From UMGS1908 sp964432825 (GTDB taxonomy: Bacteria > Bacillota > Clostridia > Christensenellales > UBA1242): a DNA stretch of 64,000 nucleotides. The stretch is from the NCBI GenBank assembly GCA_964432825.1, contig CAYSOX010000001.1:1-64000 (forward strand), read 5' to 3'. Below are positions 16,183 through 25,241 of the stretch, one piece after another. The number at the start of each line of letters is the position of its first letter. Position 1 is the first letter of the stretch. The notes below the pieces were generated by a model. It did no database searches, was not told the DNA's origin, and worked only from the letters and a program-made list of their open reading frames with translations. The position numbers were made by a program, and so were the translations under genes.

Positions 16183-18612
16183 ATGAAAAAGGTTTCTGAA
16201 AGCCTAGTTAAAGAATGTAAGGGAGAGTTAGAAAAATACCTCCTTGGAAGGTACAATGTTAAATTGCAAAATGCAAGTAATGAGCAGATTTTTAGAAGTC
16301 TTGCAGGCATTGTAAATGAGAAGTTATATGATATACGAGAAGTTAATAATTCAAGCGCGCAAAATAGAAATGCAAAAACCTTGCATTATGTTTCTATTGA
16401 ATTTTTGATTGGAAAGTCACTTAAGTCGCATTTGTTTAACTTGGGACTTTCAGACGCTTATAAAGAGGTTTTAAAAGGCGTAAATAAGTCAATAGAAGAT
16501 ATTTTTGAATTGGAAGATGAATCGTGCTTAGGTAACGGCGGTTTAGGTCGTCTAGCGGCATGCTTTATGGATTCATTAACCGCTGAAAAATATCCAGCAT
16601 TTGGGCATTGCATAAATTATACTTATGGTCTGTTTAAGCAAAAAATTATCAACGGAAACCAGTTTGAGTTGCCCGATGATTGGTCACTAAACAGCGAGGT
16701 TTGGCTTAATCCTAGAGGGGATGAAAGTGTTATTGTTCACTTTGGTGGGAAAGTTGTCCAAAGTTTAGGAAAAGACGGTAAATATGATTTTAACTATATT
16801 GATACTCAAGATGTAGAGGCTTATCCATATGATATGTTGGTAAGTGGGTTTAACGGCAAAAAAGTTAATATATTAAAACTTTGGTCGGCAAAAAGCCCAG
16901 ATAGTTTTGACACAAAAAAGTTTAGTCAAGGTGAATATGCTTTGGCAATGGCAAATAAAGATGATATCGAAGCAATAAGCAAGGTGTTGTATCCATCAGA
17001 TAACCACGAAAAAGGGAAGAGTTTAAGGTTAAAGCAAGAATATTTCCTTGCATCGGCGGTTGCACAATTTATCGTCAATAGTTATGCAAAAACGGGAAAA
17101 GATATTCACGATTTGCCAAACACTTCCTTGGTTCATATAAATGATACTCATCCAGTGTTAATTATTCCAGAACTTATGCGTATACTTATGGATGAAAAGC
17201 GTTTAGGATGGGAAGAAAGTTTTGCAATTGTTTCAAAAATGGTAAGTTTTACAAACCATACGCTTTTAGCCGAAAGCCTTGCAAAAAAGGAATTAAATTT
17301 ACTTGATAGATATGTTCCGCGTATTGCAATGATAATTAGAGAATTAAACCGTAGACTATGTGTAGATTTGGTTGAAAGAGGTTTAGACAATTCCACAATT
17401 TATGATATGTCAATCATCCAAAACGGAATTGTAAATATGACAAACTTAGCAGTTTCCACAAGTTACAAAATTAATGGGGTTAGTGAGGTTCATAGCGGTT
17501 TATTAAAAACCAACCTTTTATCGGGATATGCAAAGAGTTTCCCAGAAAAGTTTATAAATGTTACTAATGGCGTCACTCACCGCAGATGGCTTTCTATGTC
17601 TAACCCAGATTTGGACGAATTGATTGTTTCACTTGTTGGTGAAGAATACTACACAAAGCCTGAAAAATTAAAGGAACTAGATAATTTCGTTGGAAATACA
17701 AAAGTTGTTGACGAATTACAAAAAATTAAGATGCTTAATAAAGTTGAATTTGCAAGATATATGTTAAAAACTCAGGGTGTAATAATCAATCCAAATACAA
17801 GATTCGATGTTCAAGTTAAGCGAATTCACGAATATAAACGACAATTATTAAATGTTTTAAAAATTATTTATCTTTATAGCGAATTGAAGGACAATCCATC
17901 ACTTTCGGTAACTCCTCAAACTTTTATTTTTGCAGGTAAAGCAGCCAGTGGCTATATGATGGCAAAAAGAATAATCAAGTTGATTTCGTGCTTGGGTGCT
18001 GAAATAGACAAAAATAAACAGATTTCTAAAAAATTGAAAGTCGTTTTTGTCGAAAATTACACCGTAAGTTTGGCAGAAATATTGATGCCCGCAACCGATG
18101 TGACCGAACAAATTTCCCTTGCTGGGCGTGAGGCTTCGGGAACGGGAAATATGAAGGCGGTTATGAATGGAGCAATAATGCTTCATACAAAAGACGGTGC
18201 TAATATTGAAATTGCCGAAAAGTGTGGAGAGAAAAATTCCTTTGCATTTGGTTTAACGGCAGAAGAAGTTGAAAATGTGTGGTCAAAAGGCTATGATGCA
18301 CTAAGTTATTACAATAATAGTCCAAAAATTCAAAAGGTCATTTCATTATTAAAGCAAGGATTTAATGGTGAAAGTTTTGATGATATTGCCCAATATTTGC
18401 TCGGCAAATCTTCAAATAGAGATATTTATATGTGTCTTGCCGATTTTGATAGTTATTTAAATGCACATATACAAATGGATAAAATTTATAAAAATAAGAA
18501 AAATTGGTTTTCTAAAACATTACATAACATTGCTTGTATGGGCTATTTTTCATCCGATAGAAGCATTGAAGATTATGTAAGTAAAGTATGGAAATTAAAA
18601 AGGATAAATTAA
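16183..18612 (+). CDS. glgP: Glycogen/starch phosphorylase (GT35)
   Basis: GlgP releases glucose-1-phosphate from alpha-1,4-glucans using pyridoxal phosphate. The PLP-binding segment reads EASGTGNMKAVMNGAIMLHTKDGANIEI, with the Lys near residue 656. Upstream come LGNGGLGRLAACFMDS, NDTHPVLIIPELMRILMDE and FDVQVKRIHEYKRQLLN, all family signatures. The length (809 residues) is standard. TAGGAGTGA overlaps the end of glgA. A GTG two codons upstream is part of that site, so the ATG at 16183 is chosen. Enzymes for both synthesis and breakdown thus share one transcript. Confidence 0.96.
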   Translation: MKKVSESLVKECKGELEKYLLGRYNVKLQNASNEQIFRSLAGIVNEKLYDIREVNNSSAQNRNAKTLHYVSIEFLIGKSLKSHLFNLGLSDAYKEVLKGVNKSIEDIFELEDESCLGNGGLGRLAACFMDSLTAEKYPAFGHCINYTYGLFKQKIINGNQFELPDDWSLNSEVWLNPRGDESVIVHFGGKVVQSLGKDGKYDFNYIDTQDVEAYPYDMLVSGFNGKKVNILKLWSAKSPDSFDTKKFSQGEYALAMANKDDIEAISKVLYPSDNHEKGKSLRLKQEYFLASAVAQFIVNSYAKTGKDIHDLPNTSLVHINDTHPVLIIPELMRILMDEKRLGWEESFAIVSKMVSFTNHTLLAESLAKKELNLLDRYVPRIAMIIRELNRRLCVDLVERGLDNSTIYDMSIIQNGIVNMTNLAVSTSYKINGVSEVHSGLLKTNLLSGYAKSFPEKFINVTNGVTHRRWLSMSNPDLDELIVSLVGEEYYTKPEKLKELDNFVGNTKVVDELQKIKMLNKVEFARYMLKTQGVIINPNTRFDVQVKRIHEYKRQLLNVLKIIYLYSELKDNPSLSVTPQTFIFAGKAASGYMMAKRIIKLISCLGAEIDKNKQISKKLKVVFVENYTVSLAEILMPATDVTEQISLAGREASGTGNMKAVMNGAIMLHTKDGANIEIAEKCGEKNSFAFGLTAEEVENVWSKGYDALSYYNNSPKIQKVISLLKQGFNGESFDDIAQYLLGKSSNRDIYMCLADFDSYLNAHIQMDKIYKNKKNWFSKTLHNIACMGYFSSDRSIEDYVSKVWKLKRIN

Positions 18613-18616
18613 TTAG

Positions 18617-20407
18617 ATGAGTGAATTTAAGTTTGATTTAACTTTAGATAAAAATCCAGTTGGTGCTGTGGAGTGTGGGAAAAATATAGAATACACACTG
18701 CATGTGCCTCAAAATGTGTATGCAAAAAGTGTAAAATTGGAACGCGTTTTAGACGGGTCAACCGATTGGGTTGAAAATGAAATGCAATTTGTGGACTTTT
18801 CTGAGGGCTACAAAAATTACAAAGTAACGGTAACCTTCAGCAAAGAGGGATTGTATTGGTATCACTTTAAAATAGAGGGTAATCAAACTTTAATCATTCA
18901 GCAAGGGGCAGACGAAAATTCAGTTTCAATTTCGGACAATCCAAACAATAGTTTTTCGCAAATTATTACCGCAAAAAAGGTTATTATGCAGTTAAAAGAG
19001 TTGGGCGGGGTAATTTACCATATTTTTGTGGATAGATTTGCAAAAAGTGGCAAAGTTACAACCAGACCTAGTCTGGTATATAAAGAAAATTGGACAGATA
19101 AACCAACCGAAAGTGAAGATTTTGAAATAATCAATAGAGAGTGTTATGGCGGGAACTTGAAGGGAATTATTGAAAAATTGGACTATATAAAAAGCCTTAA
19201 TACCAAAGTTATTTATTTAAGTCCTATTTTTTATGCCGAAAGTTATCATAAATACAATACTGCCGATTTTGAAAAAATTGACCCAATGTTTGGCAGTTTG
19301 GCAGATTTATCCGAACTGGTAAAAAAAGCCAAAGAACGAGATATGATTGTAATTTTGGATGGTGTGTTTAACCATGTCGGAAGCGATTCAAGGTATTTTA
19401 ATAAATTCGGTAAATTTTCAGAGGTTGGAGCCTATCAGTCGTTAAAATCCAAGTATGTTGATTGGTTTAATTTTTATGATTGGCCAGATAGTTATGAGAA
19501 GTGGTGGGGTGTTCCAAGCCTTCCATGTATGAACGAGCAAAATAAAGATTATCGCAAATATATTTGTGGGAAAAACGGAATAATTGAAAGATATATGAAA
19601 CTAGGTGTTGGTGGGTTCCGTCTTGATGTTGTGGATGAGTTAACGGACGATTTTTTAACGGAGATTTGCCAAAAAATATATTCTTTGAACCCTAATGCTT
19701 TAATTATTGGCGAGGTTTGGGAAGATGCTGCCAAAAAAGTTTCTTACGATAAAAGGCGTCAATATCTTTGGGGACATCAATTGAATAGTGTTACAAATTA
19801 TCCATTAAGAAATGCAATTTTACAATTTTTGAAAACGGGATGTGCTGACGAATATATAAATTGCTTAAACATTGTAAAAGACGACTATCCAAAGTTTGTG
19901 CAAAGCAATTTGATGAATTTAATAGGCTCTCACGACACCTCAAGAATTATTAATGAAATAGACGCGATTGATACAAATCACCGCAAAGAACTTTTAAAGA
20001 TGGCAACCCTATTAGAGTATGGTTTTATTGGAATTCCAACCATTTTTTATGGTGACGAGGTGGGTGTTCCCAACTTTAAAGGAAACATTAGCCGAACACC
20101 ATACCCATGGGGAAAAGAAGATAAAAGTTTTCTTTATTGGTTCAAGTGTATTGGTGAGTTAAGAAGTTTTAAGTCGGTAATAAAGGGTAGTTGCACCATT
20201 ATTGAAAACGAGGGTGGAGTGCTAGTTTTAATGCGTGAATTTGAGGAAGAAAGAGTGTATATTGTTATAAATCATTCAGAATCTGACTACAAGTTTAAAA
20301 CCCTTTCAAAGTTTGTAGAAGTGGTGACGGGTACAAGTTCACCTCAAAAATCCTTCACTGTAAAACCATTTGAATGCTTGGTGGTAAAGCGTTATCCAAA
20401 AGACTAA
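18617..20407 (+). CDS. GH13 alpha-amylase / neopullulanase-like enzyme
   Basis: The protein has an N-terminal beta-sandwich region of about 120 residues (ECGKNIEYTLHVPQ...GLYWYHFKIEG). The GH13 barrel follows: VDRFAKSG, ILDGVFNHVGSDS, nucleophile in GGFRLDVVDEL (about 336), acid/base in IIGEVWEDA (about 365), and LIGSHDTSRI (about 439). The domain order resembles cyclomaltodextrinase/neopullulanase enzymes acting inside the cell. No signal peptide is present, fitting a role in trimming glycogen or imported maltodextrins. The ATG is four bases after glgP, and AAAAAGGA near 18597 is the likely ribosome site. Confidence 0.9.
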   Translation: MSEFKFDLTLDKNPVGAVECGKNIEYTLHVPQNVYAKSVKLERVLDGSTDWVENEMQFVDFSEGYKNYKVTVTFSKEGLYWYHFKIEGNQTLIIQQGADENSVSISDNPNNSFSQIITAKKVIMQLKELGGVIYHIFVDRFAKSGKVTTRPSLVYKENWTDKPTESEDFEIINRECYGGNLKGIIEKLDYIKSLNTKVIYLSPIFYAESYHKYNTADFEKIDPMFGSLADLSELVKKAKERDMIVILDGVFNHVGSDSRYFNKFGKFSEVGAYQSLKSKYVDWFNFYDWPDSYEKWWGVPSLPCMNEQNKDYRKYICGKNGIIERYMKLGVGGFRLDVVDELTDDFLTEICQKIYSLNPNALIIGEVWEDAAKKVSYDKRRQYLWGHQLNSVTNYPLRNAILQFLKTGCADEYINCLNIVKDDYPKFVQSNLMNLIGSHDTSRIINEIDAIDTNHRKELLKMATLLEYGFIGIPTIFYGDEVGVPNFKGNISRTPYPWGKEDKSFLYWFKCIGELRSFKSVIKGSCTIIENEGGVLVLMREFEEERVYIVINHSESDYKFKTLSKFVEVVTGTSSPQKSFTVKPFECLVVKRYPKD

Positions 20408-20600
20408 CCCCCGCAACAAATATGCTTTAACTATATTGTCTAAAGTTGTCGGCAAATAGCATGAGAGAATAAAACACCCAACACAGGTTTCCGACTAAGT
20501 GACCCTGTCGGGGTTCTGTTTTGGGTGTTTCAACTCAAAAGGAAAGTAAAAATACGGAAAATTATTTCCGTTTATGGTGGATATGCAAGCGGAACAATGC
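20408..20600. other. Short intergenic with repeat fragment
   Basis: It contains hairpin copy B (20472-20530) and a fragment atatgcaagcggaac at 20581-20595 that matches the inner repeat at 24035-24063. Nothing else is seen. Confidence 0.5.
20472..20530 (+). terminator. Long hairpin with conserved interior, copy B
   Basis: The outer stem is aaacacccaa-acag / ctgt-ttgggtgttt. The internal loop has GTTT on the left and GGTT on the right, and the inner stem is ccgac / gtcgg. The arrangement ACAGGTTT-stem-GGTTCTG matches copies A, C and D although the stem sequences differ. It lies between the converging amylase and gatB/yqeY genes. Confidence 0.7.
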
Positions 20601-21026
20601 CTATTGCATACTTTTTAGCACGTCGGAAACAAGACGCATATCCACAGTGCCGTTATAGTTTTGCTTAAAGTGTTTCATAACACTTGGGGTAGATTTGTCT
20701 GGAAGGTTTGCAATAATGTTTTTAATTTCATCAGCAGAAAGCATTTTTGGTAGATATACTTCCAAAATTGATTTTTGTTCGGCAATGTTTTTAACTTGCT
20801 CCAAATTTCCAGCCTTTTCAAAATTTTCTTGCTCTTCATTAAGTTCCTTAATGGTTTTTGAAATGATGTTTACCATATCGGCATCGGTTACGGATTTGCC
20901 CGAGGTTCTAGCCTCTACGCTAGCCAAAAGGTGCTTGTTCATAATGATGCTGTAAATGGTACGAGCATTTTTGTTTTTGTCTTTAATTGCTTGAATGTTT
21001 GCGGTTTTAATTGAGTCAATAATCAT
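20601..21026 (-). CDS. GatB/YqeY domain protein
   Basis: The 141-residue protein matches stand-alone YqeY proteins, which resemble the C-terminal tail domain of GatB, the amidotransferase subunit that makes Gln-tRNA and Asn-tRNA. Features are the DxxKxAxxxKxKxxxxxL-like start, EQKSILEVYLPKMLSADEI and the closing GTVDMRLVSDVLK. Their cellular role is poorly known. They often lie beside rpsU or dnaG, but not here. AAAGGAGAAAAATT precedes the ATG, and a TATACT -10 (21052-21057, minus strand, with TGC before it) lies about 26 bases upstream. Confidence 0.9.
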   Translation of the reverse strand: MIIDSIKTANIQAIKDKNKNARTIYSIIMNKHLLASVEARTSGKSVTDADMVNIISKTIKELNEEQENFEKAGNLEQVKNIAEQKSILEVYLPKMLSADEIKNIIANLPDKSTPSVMKHFKQNYNGTVDMRLVSDVLKSMQ

Positions 21027-21158
21027 AATTTTTCTCCTTTAATATACAAATAGTATAGCACAGAATTATACAAAATAAAAGCAAATTTATGCTTATAATA
21101 AAGAAACTTTTGTGATATAATTTTTCTAAAATTTAACGAAACTTTCACTTATAATTTG

Positions 21159-21188
21159 TTGTAAATAATATAATGATTGTGTTATACT
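21159..21188 (+). promoter_or_regulatory. Promoter of the ABC exporter
   Basis: TTGTAA, an 18-base spacer and TATACT, 27 bases before the ATG. A second -10 (TGATATAAT at 21113-21121) lies farther upstream, with only a weak -35. Confidence 0.5.
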
Positions 21189-21214
21189 AAAATGCATTAA
21201 AGGGGGGTTTTTGT

Positions 21215-23992
21215 ATGTTAGAATTAAAAGATATTAAGAAAATATACGAAACTAAAGATTTAAGAGTCGAAGCCCTAAAAGGAATAAACATCCAATTTAG
21301 AGAAAGCGAATTTGTATCTATTTTAGGCCCGTCGGGTTGTGGTAAAACTACTTTTTTAAATATTGTTGGTGGTCTAGACAAGTACACTTCGGGCGATTTG
21401 GTGATAAACGGAAAAAGCACCAAAGATTTTTCTGACCGTGATTGGGACTCATACAGAAACCACACAATAGGCTTTGTGTTCCAAAGTTATAACTTGATTC
21501 CGCATCAAACGGTTTTGCAAAATGTAGAACTTGCATTAACCTTGTCGGGGATAAGTGGTGAAGAACGAAAGCGTCGTGCAACAGAAGCACTTGAAAAGGT
21601 TGGATTAAAAGACAAATTAAAAAGTAAGCCAAATCAACTTTCGGGTGGGCAGATGCAAAGAGTTGCAATTGCAAGAGCATTGGTAAACAATCCGGATATT
21701 GTACTTGCGGATGAGCCCACAGGTGCATTAGATAGTAAAACCAGTGTTCAGGTTATGGAGTTATTGCGAGAAATTGCCAAGGAAAAATTGGTTATTATGG
21801 TAACGCATAATCCGAGTCTTGCCGAACAATACAGCACAAGAATAATTAAGTTTTTGGATGGTGAGTTGGTGGATGACAGCAACCCTCTTTCAGACTTTGA
21901 AAAATCCTTAATAGAGGATAGAAATATTAAAATGAAAGAGGAGCGTTTGTTAGAAAAATCTTCAACTTCCAAAAGACTTAAAAAAGGAAAGAGAGAGCGT
22001 ACTTTTAAGCGAACTTCAATGTCTTTCTTTACCGCTCTCGGATTGTCTTTTAAAAACCTATTAACCAAGAAAACCCGAACACTTTTGGTGGCGTTTGCTG
22101 GAAGTATTGGGATATTTGGAATTGCTTTAATTTTGGCACTTTCAAGCGGGTTCCAAAGTTATATAAATAAAACACAAGAGGATACACTTTCTAGTTATCC
22201 AATAACCATTACGCAGTCTAATGCCGACTTTATGAGTATGGCAATGTCAATATTTGTAAATCGAAACAATGTTGAGCATAATGCCGATGCCGTTTATGGT
22301 GGGGACACAATGTCGGGGCTATTTGAAACAGCGTCTAAGCAACTTTCAAAAGTAAATGATTTGGATTCTTTTAAAAGTTATTTGGAAGAACACAAAGGTG
22401 AACTAGGGGACAATTTGAGCGCTATTCAATATACCTATGACTTAAGTCTTGCAAGTTCGTCAGGCGGAATGATGTCTTCAATGACAGGTGGTGGAACAAC
22501 GAGTGATTTGTTGTCGGTGTATTTGCCAAGTGGGGGAGAGATTAAGCCAAAGTCTCCAGCACTTTACGAACTTATTACTATGTATACTGTAGTTTATCTA
22601 GAAAGCGAATTTCCTATGGAAGTAACCTATGCGGATGGAAAGTTTAATATTAAAGTCACCAACGAAACGGGCAAAACTTACTCAACCGATTATGCAAAAG
22701 GCTTTTTAGTTAAATATATTGGTCTTGCGGGCGACAAAATTCAAGATGCAACAAATAAAATAAGTGCAATAAATTCGGGAGAGGTTGTTGAATTTACCGA
22801 AAAGGAATTTAATGCAATTGTAGGTGGGGCAATGGGTGTAAACCTTGATGCCTACCGAGAAATGGACTTAGGCTCATTTAACGAAATGATAGACAACCTC
22901 ACACTTTTAAAAAGCCAATATGAATTACTTGGAAACAACAGCAAGTGGGCAACCGAAGAAAATGAAGTTATGTTGATATTAAACTCAAATTCCGAATTGG
23001 ATGACTATATTTTATATGCTTTAGGTTTGTATTCTAAAGAAAATATGGAAAGCCATTTAAGGAGTTTGTTTACCGAAAGCAAGACAACAATTAAGATTGA
23101 TTATGATGATATTTTAGGCAAAGAGTTTAAAATATTGTTAAATTCCGATTATTATGTAGATTTGGATAATTCGGGAACGCTTACTGATATTAGAACACTT
23201 CAAAGTGCAAATCCAGAAAGATATGAAGAGGAGTTTAACAAACTTTTAGCAAGTACCGATGCTGGCAAAACCATCAAAATAGTTGGTATTGCAAGAATGA
23301 ACGAGTCTACAACGGCAGGGTCGTTAAGTACCGGCCTTTGCTACACCTCAAAATTGACAAATGCTTTAATTGAAAAATATAATAGTTCAACTCCGGTTAG
23401 TCAAAACAAGATTTCTCCAATAAGCAAAACTCCAAGGTCAATAAGTTTTTACGCTTCGACTTTTGAGGCAAAAGAGGAGATTGAAAAGTTTATAAATACT
23501 TACAACGAGGGTGTTGAAGAAGAAAAGAAAATTGAATATACCGATTATATTGGTTTAATGATGGGTGCAGTGTCAACAATTATTTCTGCCATAAGTTATG
23601 TTTTAATTGCCTTTGTATCGGTTTCTCTTTTGGTTTCTTCAATTATGATAGGAATTATTACCTATATTTCCGTGCTTGAAAGAATTAAAGAAATTGGAAT
23701 TTTGCGTGCTGTTGGTGCAAGTAAGCGTGATATAAAACGAGTGTTTACAGCCGAAACTTTGATTATTGGTATAATTGCTGGGCTTATTGGTGTTGGATTT
23801 TCAGCACTTTGCACAATCCCTATAAATATTATAATAGATAGCCTAGCAGGGATTGGAAATGTCGCAAAATTGCCAGTGCTTGGCGCGATAGTGCTTGTTG
23901 CCATAAGTATGCTCTTAACCTTTATTGCGGGGCTAATTCCGGCAAAAATCGCCTCTAAAAAGGACCCAGTAATAGCATTAAGGTCGGAATAG
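21215..23992 (+). CDS. Fused ABC transporter, ATPase plus FtsX/MacB-type permease
   Basis: Residues 1-225 are an ABC ATPase of the LolD/MacB type. It has Walker A GPSGCGKTTF (38-47), signature LSGGQMQR (about 142) and Walker B IVLADEPTGALDS (about 163). After a basic linker, a first membrane helix (LLVAFAGSIGIFGIALILALS, about 290) leads to an extracellular domain of about 450 residues. Three more helices follow (about 790-920) and the closing motif reads AKIASKKDPVIALRSE. Members of the family export peptides, lipoproteins or drugs, or act as mechanotransducers. Here the ATPase and permease are one chain of 925 residues. It is monocistronic, with AAAGGGGGG before the ATG. Confidence 0.93.
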   Translation: MLELKDIKKIYETKDLRVEALKGINIQFRESEFVSILGPSGCGKTTFLNIVGGLDKYTSGDLVINGKSTKDFSDRDWDSYRNHTIGFVFQSYNLIPHQTVLQNVELALTLSGISGEERKRRATEALEKVGLKDKLKSKPNQLSGGQMQRVAIARALVNNPDIVLADEPTGALDSKTSVQVMELLREIAKEKLVIMVTHNPSLAEQYSTRIIKFLDGELVDDSNPLSDFEKSLIEDRNIKMKEERLLEKSSTSKRLKKGKRERTFKRTSMSFFTALGLSFKNLLTKKTRTLLVAFAGSIGIFGIALILALSSGFQSYINKTQEDTLSSYPITITQSNADFMSMAMSIFVNRNNVEHNADAVYGGDTMSGLFETASKQLSKVNDLDSFKSYLEEHKGELGDNLSAIQYTYDLSLASSSGGMMSSMTGGGTTSDLLSVYLPSGGEIKPKSPALYELITMYTVVYLESEFPMEVTYADGKFNIKVTNETGKTYSTDYAKGFLVKYIGLAGDKIQDATNKISAINSGEVVEFTEKEFNAIVGGAMGVNLDAYREMDLGSFNEMIDNLTLLKSQYELLGNNSKWATEENEVMLILNSNSELDDYILYALGLYSKENMESHLRSLFTESKTTIKIDYDDILGKEFKILLNSDYYVDLDNSGTLTDIRTLQSANPERYEEEFNKLLASTDAGKTIKIVGIARMNESTTAGSLSTGLCYTSKLTNALIEKYNSSTPVSQNKISPISKTPRSISFYASTFEAKEEIEKFINTYNEGVEEEKKIEYTDYIGLMMGAVSTIISAISYVLIAFVSVSLLVSSIMIGIITYISVLERIKEIGILRAVGASKRDIKRVFTAETLIIGIIAGLIGVGFSALCTIPINIIIDSLAGIGNVAKLPVLGAIVLVAISMLLTFIAGLIPAKIASKKDPVIALRSE

Positions 23993-23998
23993 TTTTTA

Positions 23999-24063
23999 TT
24001 CCAACCGCCTAAGCCGGACGGTTGGAATGTTTATATTCCGCTTGCATATTCGGACAAGCGGAA
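23999..24063. repeat. Two tandem TTCC...GGAA palindromes
   Basis: Two hairpins with perfect 9-bp stems lie back to back: ttccaaccg / cggttggaa (23999-24027) and ttccgcttg / caagcggaa (24035-24063). Both have loops ending in cgga. They start right after the exporter stop codon. Confidence 0.75.
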
Positions 24064-24097
24064 CAGATTAGCCGTATCTTTATTTATCTTTTGGGCT

Positions 24098-24158
24098 AAA
24101 ACCCCGAAACAGAACCGCCAATGTAACAATACAATTGGGAACCTGTTTCGGGTTTTTT
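24098..24158 (-). terminator. Long hairpin with conserved interior, copy C
   Basis: Outer stem aaaaccccgaaacag / ctgtttcgggttttt, inner stem ccaat / attgg. Read on the minus strand it gives ACAGGTTCCCAAT...ATTGGCGGTTCTGT, the same interior layout as A, B and D. It follows the ABC exporter and can terminate the plus strand too. Confidence 0.7.
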
Positions 24159-24644
24159 ATATCCAAAATCTAAACAAGTCTACCAGGAAGTGCCACAATG
24201 GAAGAAAGTTTTAAATGTTAAAAGTTTGATACCTAAAATAAATTTTGTTGCAACCTATTTGGTCTTTCCCTCAAAAATCCAAACAAACTTAGTGGTGCAG
24301 TTCTCTGTATTGAGGGTTTATAAAACATTAAATATTCTTATATTATTCGCATAAAGACTTGCCATATGGTGAAGAATTTTACCCGCAAAAGTTACTACAA
24401 ATATTGTAGGGGTGGATAGAGTCCGCCTTAAACACCAATAATTTGAGGTTTGTGTAATTTTATTGTTTATTTGAAATAAACATCGCGCGTGGTAAATATT
24501 TTGATTTTAGGTGTTGAGATATATCAATTTTTTTGATTTTCGACAAAATTTTTAACAAATTTTGCGAATTTTGGTTTAAACTATTGACATATAATTATTT
24601 AGGTGGTAAAATAAATTCAAGTAACTTGAGGTTACACATAATAT

Positions 24645-24721
24645 CGCGGAGTAGAGCAGCCCGGAAGCTCGTTGGGCTCATAACCCAAAGGTCAGTGGTT
24701 CAAATCCACTCTCCGCAACCA
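24645..24721 (+). tRNA. Initiator tRNA-fMet (CAU)
   Basis: The 77-nt gene folds fully: acceptor cgcggag / ctccgca, D stem gagc / gctc, anticodon stem ttggg / cccaa with loop ctCATaa, T stem agtgg / ccact and encoded CCA. The first base C faces A72, an unpaired position, and the anticodon stem ends in three G-C pairs (GGG/CCC). Both are hallmarks of the bacterial initiator. Confidence 0.96.
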
Positions 24722-24723
24722 TG

Positions 24724-24758
24724 AAAATTAGCAAGTCTATTAGTGACTTGCTAATTTT
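24724..24758 (+). terminator. Terminator hairpin after tRNA-fMet
   Basis: A 14-bp perfect stem aaaattagcaagtc / gacttgctaatttt directly follows the CCA end. Confidence 0.75.
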
Positions 24759-24853
24759 AATTTTCAACAATCGAAAATGATTTTTACGTTGTTTTACATT
24801 GTTAACAAATTATATATTGTAGCCGTGGATTTGTCTTAACAGAAAGTTAATAT

Positions 24854-24931
24854 CGCGGAGTAGAGCAGTCCGGAAGCCCGCCCCCGCTCATAACCCAAAG
24901 GTCAGTGGTTCAAATCCACTCTCCGCAACCA
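24854..24931 (+). pseudogene. Damaged second copy of tRNA-fMet
   Basis: It is identical to the functional tRNA from the acceptor to the D loop (except one base) and from the anticodon to CCA. The stretch before the anticodon is changed to gcccgcccccg and is one base longer. The D stem becomes gagc / gccc, and the anticodon 5' strand can no longer pair with cccaa. The 78-nt copy therefore cannot form the clover leaf. The flanking terminator is duplicated with it. Confidence 0.8.
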
Positions 24932-24933
24932 TG

Positions 24934-24968
24934 AAAATTAGCAAGTCTATTAGTGACTTGCTAATTTT
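24934..24968 (+). terminator. Copied terminator hairpin
   Basis: Identical to the hairpin at 24724-24758, showing that the duplication covered the tRNA and its terminator. Confidence 0.7.
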
Positions 24969-25087
24969 AATTGTTAAATAAATATCCACCAACTAAGCAG
25001 GTGGATATTTATTATTTTATTTAGTTTGTTTTTTAAATTCTATTTTCTTTGTATAGTTTAATTTGAATTTTGTTTAGTTTATTTTAC

Positions 25088-25152
25088 TTAGGCGTGTGAT
25101 TGTCTGATCGAGCGAAGCGATAGCACTTGTAAAAGACCGCGCACACGCCTAA
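25088..25152. repeat. Multi-stem inverted repeat
   Basis: A perfect 11-bp outer stem ttaggcgtgtg / cacacgcctaa encloses tct / aga and a small atcg-agcgaa-gcgat hairpin. There is no T-run. It may be a non-autonomous element or a structured RNA. Confidence 0.5.
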
Positions 25153-25241
25153 ATGCCATTTTAATATTATTTAGAAAATTTTAATTTTTAGATACAGATA
25201 AGTAATAGATGTGTTATAATATCTCATATAGGAGAAAATAT

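Larger units (their letters stand above)
24000..25241. other. Repeat- and tRNA-bearing non-coding stretch
   Basis: Between the ABC exporter and the BRO-type gene lie two palindromes, hairpin copy C, the initiator tRNA with its terminator, a damaged tRNA copy with a copied terminator, and a multi-stem inverted repeat at 25088-25152. About 24165-24600 has no feature I can name. A 63-codon open frame across the tRNA is not a gene. Confidence 0.6.

Noticed and set aside
24533..24724. 63-codon open frame across the initiator tRNA
   Set aside because: Its second half is the tRNA gene itself and it has no coding support.
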